From JBFKUL01 sp041635755 (GTDB taxonomy: Bacteria; Pseudomonadota; Gammaproteobacteria; Burkholderiales; SG8-39), in the NCBI GenBank assembly GCA_041635755.1, contig JBFKUL010000098.1, positions 1 through 9,701 on the forward strand: 9,701 bases of DNA, written 5' to 3'. Both the position numbers and the translations under genes were made by a program. The notes beneath the pieces are model-generated. The model saw only the letters and a program-made list of their open reading frames with translations, searched no databases and was not told the origin of the DNA. This document shows, in pieces, positions 5,515-9,701 of this stretch. The first letter of the stretch is position 1; each line of letters begins with the position of its first letter.

Positions 5515-6361
5515 GTATCGACGTGCCGGCGCGTGTGCCGCGCACCGGCACTGCGGTGATCGAAAAGCCCTGGTTGTACGCGGCACGGGTCACGAGCAAC
5601 GCCTTGAAGCGCCAGCCGCCGTGCGCCGCGGCGAGACCGGCGAAGGCGGTGAGGACCGCTTCGGCCTGCGGCATCAGGATCGCGGTGGCGAGCAGCAGAA
5701 GCGGCAGCACGGTGCCGGTGTCGCGCAGCACCTTGCCGGCCGAGGTGAGCGTCTCGCGCGCCTCGCGCCCAAGCGCCGGTCCGACCTCGCGCAGGTAGCC
5801 GCCGAGCAGCAGCGCGCGCGCGATTACGGCGACCGTGAATAGCGACAGCCCCATCCAGGGCTGCGACTTGAGCGCTGCGTCGAGCGCGAGCGCGATGCCG
5901 CCGCCCTCGGCGAGGCCGGTGGCCATGATGAGCGGCACCAGCTTCGGCTCGCGCCACGCCGGAATGCCTTTAGACGCGTGCAGGATGCGTGCCTGCGAAA
6001 AGAGAAACGCGAGCGCGGCAACCGCGAGCGCGACGCGCAGCGCATCGCCGCCGAACGCGAGCATCGCGCCCGCGATCGCGAACAGCAGCATTGCCGCATA
6101 GGACTCGCGCGCCATCCACGAGGTGCGCGGATTGATGAGCACGTTCAGCGCGCGCAGCGGCCGGCCGATCTCGAGCCACACGCACGCGAGCCCGGTGCCG
6201 ACCAGGGCGAGCGCAACCACCAGCAGCCCCTGCCAGCCCGGGGAGGGCGCAGCGAGCGCGGCAAACACGGCCAGCCCGCTGCCGGCGCCGCCGAGCACGA
6301 AGTTCGCCGCGGCGCGCCAGTCCCAGTGCCGCTGCAGCCAGGGTTGCGGTCCGGCGCTCAT
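5501..6361 (-). CDS. padD: NrfD/DmsC-type membrane subunit of phenylacetyl-CoA:acceptor oxidoreductase (PadD-like)
   Basis: A 286-residue integral membrane protein with about 8 hydrophobic helices (around 18-38, 43-63, 88-104, 107-121, 140-160, 170-188, and two between 216 and 245). The stretch EIGRPLRALNVLINPRTSWM (64-83) is the typical DmsC/NrfD motif, and HASKGIPAWREPKLVPLIMA (128-147) is a second strongly patterned region. Such subunits anchor a Mo/Fe-S dimer and pass electrons to or from quinone. The C-terminus ends in a YNQGFSI...VPVRG segment. The start is the ATG at 6361, which overlaps the stop of the PadC-like gene. The frame also reads through to 6994, but that upstream part is antisense-like overlap with padC in another frame. 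Position after Mo and Fe-S subunits and before a phenylacetate-CoA ligase supports the PadD assignment; a generic DmsC-like role is the alternative. Confidence 0.85.
   Translation of the reverse strand: MSAGPQPWLQRHWDWRAAANFVLGGAGSGLAVFAALAAPSPGWQGLLVVALALVGTGLACVWLEIGRPLRALNVLINPRTSWMARESYAAMLLFAIAGAMLAFGGDALRVALAVAALAFLFSQARILHASKGIPAWREPKLVPLIMATGLAEGGGIALALDAALKSQPWMGLSLFTVAVIARALLLGGYLREVGPALGREARETLTSAGKVLRDTGTVLPLLLLATAILMPQAEAVLTAFAGLAAAHGGWRFKALLVTRAAYNQGFSITAVPVRGTRAGTSIRRTP
6358..6361 (-). promoter_or_regulatory. ATGA overlap coupling PadC-like and PadD-like genes
   Basis: The TGA stop of the Fe-S subunit gene (6360-6358) overlaps the ATG of the membrane subunit gene (6361-6359). 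The ribosome binding site is weak (a GGGA about 8 bases upstream), so translation of padD probably depends on ribosomes arriving from padC, which would keep the subunits in fixed ratio. Confidence 0.8.
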
Positions 6362-7002
6362 GCGCGGTCCCACAGGTAATAGAAATTCGGGCCGGTGCCG
6401 AGTTCTTCGTGCATGCGAAAGCTCTGGTTCTCGGCCAGGAGCTCGGAAATATTGCTTTTCGGATTGTTCGCGTCGCCGAAGTGCAGCGCCTTGGCGATGC
6501 ACGAGTTGACGCAGGCGGGCGTCGCCTCCGGATCGACGCCGGGCGTCATGCCTTGCGCGAGGCCGGCGTCGATGCGATCGACGCAGAAGGTGCACTTTGT
6601 GGCGACGCCGAGCCGAGCGGGATCGAAGCCCTCGGCCTCGGCCGGGCTCGCATCGCCGTAGGCGAAGGTGGCCTTGTCGGTCTTGAAGCGCGCCTGATAG
6701 GGGCAGGCGACGGCGCAATAGGCGCAGCCGATGCACAGGTCGTAGTCGATGGTGACGATGCCGTCGGCGCGCTTTTTCGTCGCGGTGCTCGGGCACACGT
6801 TCATGCAGGGCGGATCGTCGCAATGCATGCAGCCTACCGGCACGAAGGTGCGCGACACGTTCGGGTATTCGCCGAGCTCCATGTCGAGCACGCGGCGCCA
6901 TTGCACGCCGGGGGGTGTGGCGTTGGCGTGCTTGCACGCGGCGGTGCAGGTCTGGCAGCCGACGCAGCGCCTGAGGTCGGCGATCATGGCCCACTTGGTC
7001 AT
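6358..7002 (-). CDS. padC: Four-cluster [4Fe-4S] electron-transfer subunit (PadC-like)
   Basis: A 214-residue ferredoxin-like protein with exactly 16 cysteines in the pattern of DmsB/NrfC/PsrB subunits: Cys13-16-19-23, Cys58-61-66-70, Cys90-93-96-100 and Cys137-140-164-168. This predicts four [4Fe-4S] clusters that carry electrons from the molybdenum subunit to the membrane subunit. The opening MTKWAMIADLRRCVGCQTCT starts the first ferredoxin motif at residue 13, and there is no Tat or Sec signal, as expected if the complex works on the cytoplasmic side or rides with its partner. The start is the ATG at 7002, overlapping the stop of the molybdenum-subunit gene; the ribosome binding site is poor, so coupling is likely. 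The length matches the roughly 24-27 kDa small subunits known for this enzyme class. Family identity is certain; the substrate assignment rests on its neighbours. Confidence 0.92.
   Translation of the reverse strand: MTKWAMIADLRRCVGCQTCTAACKHANATPPGVQWRRVLDMELGEYPNVSRTFVPVGCMHCDDPPCMNVCPSTATKKRADGIVTIDYDLCIGCAYCAVACPYQARFKTDKATFAYGDASPAEAEGFDPARLGVATKCTFCVDRIDAGLAQGMTPGVDPEATPACVNSCIAKALHFGDANNPKSNISELLAENQSFRMHEELGTGPNFYYLWDRA
6999..7002 (-). promoter_or_regulatory. ATGA overlap coupling PadB-like and PadC-like genes
   Basis: The stop TGA of the molybdenum subunit gene (7001-6999) overlaps the ATG of the Fe-S subunit gene (7002-7000). Only a weak AGG is found upstream, so re-initiation after padB is the likely way padC is translated. 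Confidence 0.8.
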
Positions 7003-9701
7003 GCGTGGGCCTGCGAAGCGCGGGCGGTGCGGCGCAGCGACACGCGGACCACGTCGGCGCCCGAGCCGGTGGCGTCGGTCAGCTCGAGCGACATCGGCAC
7101 CAGCGAGTTGATGCTCGGCACGCCGAAGTCCTTCGCATAAGGCGTCGCCCAGTGCTCGAACTGGCCGAGCAGCAGCAGCGTGTCGGGGCGGATGCCCTGG
7201 CGCAGCACGGCGCGCCCGCGGCCGCTGTGCCGCGGCGTGGCGATTTCGACCTCGTCGCCGTCCTCGATGCCGGCCTCGCGCGCGGCCTGCGCGTTGATGA
7301 TCACGCCGCGGTGCCCGGCAATGTTGTCGGCGACCTCCTTGATGAGTTGCATGCCGACGTTGCCGCCCCAGGCATACTGCATGCTGCGCGCCGTCAGCAG
7401 CCAGAACGGGTAAACCTTCGTGCTGCCGCCGTCTTTCTCGAGCGCGCGCTCCCACAGCGCCGGAAAATCCTTCCATGCGGGCAGCGCCTGGTACTCGGCG
7501 AGCTGCGCGTCCCACCAGTGCATGTCGTGTTCGTGCATCCGGTTGGCGAGCTCGCGCCCGATGCGCAGCAACCGTTCCTGATACGGCAGCTCGAAGCGCA
7601 GGCCCTGGTCGACGAGCGTCGGATAGAGGTACCAGTCGAGCGTCGAGAAGGCTTTGGTCAGCACGCCGTGCTCGCGCCACCAGTCGAGCCCGTAGACTTC
7701 GGCGCCCTCGGAGAGCTCGGCGCTCGCCGCGCGGCACACGGCATCCCAGATCGCTTCGCGGTCGTGCGCCGCCGACGGATCGAGCGAGAAGTTCCAGCGC
7801 TCACCCTTGAGCGGCACGCCGCACACGCCCTTGTTGATCGCGGCGTTGTATTTTTCCAGCAGGCCGGTGCGCCGCGCGAGGTCGGTAGCGATGTCGGTGA
7901 AGTCGCGCGCTTCGCCTTGCGGCGCAACGGCGGGTTGGCGCAGCGCGAAACCCTGACGGTCCCAGAACTGCTCAACGTACTTCGAGCCGCCGATGCGCAT
8001 CAGCTGCAGGCCCTCGAGATCGGTGCACTCGGGCAGCAGCACGTCGGCCATGTGGTTGGTCTCGTCGTGCGTGTAGGCAAAGGCGACGACGAACGGAAAG
8101 CGCGCCATGCGCTCGGTCAATGCCTCGGTATCCCAGAACGAGATCGCGGGGTTGGTGCGGTACACGAACCAGAGCTCCGGCAGCGTGACGCGCGGCAGGC
8201 CGACCGGCGTTTCGTCTAGAAACATCCACGAGAAATGCGTCGGGCCGAGCGCCTGGCTCCACGGTCCGTCGGCGGCGAGCGGCACCAACGAGCGGTAGGC
8301 GTTGCGAATGTTGGGCTGCGCGTTCCAGTGCTCCCGGTCGGTGGGGTTGAACGGGTAGGCCATGAAGCCGTCGGGTCCGGGCCGCACGCTCTGCAGGCGC
8401 TCCGACAATGGTCGGTTCAGGCGCACCGTGGTGCCGAGCGTGCCGCCGGGCACCTCGAGCGCGCCCACCAGCGCGGCGAGCAGCGTTCGCGCCCAGCAGC
8501 ATTCGTAGCCGCCCCAGCCGTTGTTGACGGTCTTGCCGAGGCTGACCGCGACCGGACGAAACGGCAGCGTGCGGCCTTCGATCTCGATCGTCGCGCCGAC
8601 CTGCGCCGCCCCGAGGAATTCGCTCGCGATGCGCCGCATCGACTCGGCGCTGACGTCACAGATCGGCGCTGCCCAGTCGGCCGAGTAGGGCGCCATGTGC
8701 GCGACGAGCTTCGCGAACGCCGTCTCGCCCTCGAGCTCGCCCTCGGCCAGCACTTCCTCGTCCGGGCCGATCTCGATCGCGCGTGCGCGGTAGCGGCCCT
8801 CGAGCGCGGGCTCGATGCCCTGCGCGTCGAAAGGCGCGGCGGCGTTTGCGCGCGCGTCCCAGACCAGAGGCTTCCGTGTTGCCCGGTCTCGCAGGTAGAA
8901 GCCGTTCGGTCCGACGAGGTAGGGCGAGGACGTGTGGTTCTTCAGGAACGCGAGGTCGAGCCGCTCGCGAGGCTGCTCGTGGAGCAACGCATGTACCAGC
9001 GCGAACATCATCGCGGCGTCGGTCTTGGGCCGGATCGGCACCCACTCGGCCGAGCAGGCGCCGGTCACCGAGAGGTGGGGTTCGACTTGCACGCGCTTCA
9101 TGCCGCGCTCGCGCGCGTTGGCGTGGCGCCAGACGCCGACGACGCCGCCCGAGGCCTCGACATTGGCACCGAACGAGATCAGGTAGTTGCACAGCGGTGT
9201 ATCGGGCGAGACGGTGAAGGCGCGGTGCCAAAGCTCGCCGTAGAGGTGCTCGGAGTGATAGCACTTGACGCCTTGGCCCGAGCCGAAGCCCATATCGACC
9301 GGGCCCCAGGCGGCGAGGAATGCCGGGAACGAGCCCATGTAGGACTGCGGCGTGCCGCCGCCGCCGAAGCTCGCCGCGACCTTCGGATAACCGGATTCGT
9401 CGAGCAACCCGGCGGCGCGGATCGCGTTCAGCTTTTCCGCCACCAGCGAGAGCGCGTCGTCCCACGAGATCGGCACGAAGCGCGGATCCTCGTCGCGGCC
9501 CTTGTTCGGGTTGGTGCGCTTCATCGGCGTGCGCACGCGGTGCGGGTTGTAGGTCTTCTGCACCAGGCCGTAGGCCTTGATGCAGACTTTGCCGCCGCCC
9601 GGATGCAGCTCGGCGGCGCAGAAGTTCGGTTCGACCTCGGTTGCGACGCCGTTCACCACCTTGACGGTGAGCAGATCGGGTCCGGCGACGCACTGGTAGC
9701 A
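6999..9701 (-). CDS. padB: Molybdopterin oxidoreductase, phenylacetyl-CoA:acceptor oxidoreductase catalytic subunit (PadB-like), 5' end outside window
   Basis: 900 residues are visible, open to the right edge; the GTG at 9659 is internal, since the frame continues upstream with CYQCVAGPDLLTVKV. Family landmarks, numbered from the edge, are an N-terminal Fe-S region (Cys1, Cys4, Cys28, Cys40 in KVCIKAYG), FVPISWDDAL, GVKCYHSEHLYG with Cys147 as a candidate molybdenum ligand, the cofactor-binding VPIRPKTDAA (about 221-230), ADVLLPECTDLEG, and a C-terminal pterin-binding domain from about 762. This is a DMSO-reductase-family Mo-bis-PGD enzyme. With Fe-S and NrfD-like subunits and a phenylacetate-CoA ligase in the same operon, the best assignment is the enzyme that oxidises phenylacetyl-CoA at the alpha carbon to phenylglyoxylate with release of CoA, reducing quinone. 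The size fits the roughly 93 kDa large subunit described in Thauera. A Tat signal cannot be judged. Another alpha-hydroxylating or sulfur-reducing Mo enzyme remains possible. Confidence 0.88.
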   Translation of the reverse strand, partial: CYQCVAGPDLLTVKVVNGVATEVEPNFCAAELHPGGGKVCIKAYGLVQKTYNPHRVRTPMKRTNPNKGRDEDPRFVPISWDDALSLVAEKLNAIRAAGLLDESGYPKVAASFGGGGTPQSYMGSFPAFLAAWGPVDMGFGSGQGVKCYHSEHLYGELWHRAFTVSPDTPLCNYLISFGANVEASGGVVGVWRHANARERGMKRVQVEPHLSVTGACSAEWVPIRPKTDAAMMFALVHALLHEQPRERLDLAFLKNHTSSPYLVGPNGFYLRDRATRKPLVWDARANAAAPFDAQGIEPALEGRYRARAIEIGPDEEVLAEGELEGETAFAKLVAHMAPYSADWAAPICDVSAESMRRIASEFLGAAQVGATIEIEGRTLPFRPVAVSLGKTVNNGWGGYECCWARTLLAALVGALEVPGGTLGTTVRLNRPLSERLQSVRPGPDGFMAYPFNPTDREHWNAQPNIRNAYRSLVPLAADGPWSQALGPTHFSWMFLDETPVGLPRVTLPELWFVYRTNPAISFWDTEALTERMARFPFVVAFAYTHDETNHMADVLLPECTDLEGLQLMRIGGSKYVEQFWDRQGFALRQPAVAPQGEARDFTDIATDLARRTGLLEKYNAAINKGVCGVPLKGERWNFSLDPSAAHDREAIWDAVCRAASAELSEGAEVYGLDWWREHGVLTKAFSTLDWYLYPTLVDQGLRFELPYQERLLRIGRELANRMHEHDMHWWDAQLAEYQALPAWKDFPALWERALEKDGGSTKVYPFWLLTARSMQYAWGGNVGMQLIKEVADNIAGHRGVIINAQAAREAGIEDGDEVEIATPRHSGRGRAVLRQGIRPDTLLLLGQFEHWATPYAKDFGVPSINSLVPMSLELTDATGSGADVVRVSLRRTARASQAHA

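Noticed and set aside
2413..5586. 1057-codon open frame on the minus strand across the ligase, membrane-protein and hemerythrin genes
   Set aside because: It is extremely rich in Arg and Ala with no domain pattern, and it overlaps three well-supported genes in another frame of the same strand. It is a typical high-G+C shadow frame.
4119..5957. 612-residue version of the CoA ligase
   Set aside because: The extra 151 codons are an off-frame reading of padD. The ATG at 5504 has GGAGAA in front and the ATGA overlap.
5501..6994. 497-residue reading of the membrane subunit starting inside the Fe-S subunit gene
   Set aside because: The first 211 codons are an Arg-rich off-frame reading of padC. 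The NrfD-like protein begins at the ATG at 6361, which overlaps the padC stop.
7005..8219. 404-codon plus-strand frame opposite the molybdenum subunit
   Set aside because: It mirrors the codon structure of padB, has no domain features and no ribosome binding site of note.
6358..9701. DmsABC or polysulfide reductase identity for the three-subunit complex
   Set aside because: The subunit architecture fits, but direct coupling to a phenylacetate-CoA ligase and the sequence feel of the Mo subunit favour phenylacetyl-CoA oxidoreductase. A family search would settle it.
1..9701. tRNA, rRNA, CRISPR array, insertion sequence or attachment site
   Set aside because: No cloverleaf-like ending, regularly spaced repeats, transposase motif or terminal inverted repeat was noticed on either strand.

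Overview
The window reads as chromosomal DNA of a high-G+C betaproteobacterium-like organism, probably a facultatively anaerobic, denitrifying type that degrades aromatics (an Azoarcus/Aromatoleum/Thauera-like lifestyle). This rests on gene content and codon use, so the taxonomy is an inference. Its dominant feature is one long minus-strand operon for anaerobic phenylacetate metabolism, entering from the right edge and running down to about position 1269. No tRNA, rRNA, CRISPR array, insertion sequence or phage gene was seen.

Right and centre, 9701 to 4119, minus strand: a molybdopterin oxidoreductase (PadB-like, 5' end outside the window), a four-cluster ferredoxin-like subunit (PadC-like), a NrfD/DmsC-type membrane subunit (PadD-like) and a phenylacetate-CoA ligase (PaaK/PadJ family). 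These four genes are joined by three successive 4-base ATGA stop/start overlaps. Together they suggest this route: phenylacetate is activated to phenylacetyl-CoA, whose alpha-methylene group is oxidised by a Mo enzyme towards phenylglyoxylate, with electrons passing through Fe-S clusters and a membrane subunit to quinone. The phenylglyoxylate-oxidising enzyme is not in the window.

Centre-left, 4115 to 1269, minus strand: the operon continues with gaps of only 3, 13 and 17 bases. It encodes a polytopic membrane protein that looks like a distant relative of heme-copper oxidase subunit I without the usual ligand set, a hemerythrin-like diiron protein, and a tandem-domain GNAT acetyltransferase. 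These are not textbook pad genes. They may protect or tune the oxygen-sensitive pathway, but that is inference.

Left, 1 to 1216: a divergent pair consists of a minus-strand SAM-domain/class III nucleotide cyclase (its C-terminal part is outside the window) and a plus-strand group I truncated hemoglobin. The globin is followed by a 50-residue four-cysteine protein with a very strong ribosome binding site. This plus-strand stretch is visibly less G+C-rich than the operon. Convergent transcription meets at 1217-1268, which holds a G+C-rich foldable sequence without a T-tract. The most interesting items are the oxidase-like protein with a threefold internal pattern, the unusual cysteine spacing of the Mo subunit, the four-cysteine mini-protein with a 20-base dyad upstream, and a GNAT enzyme in the same operon as a CoA ligase.
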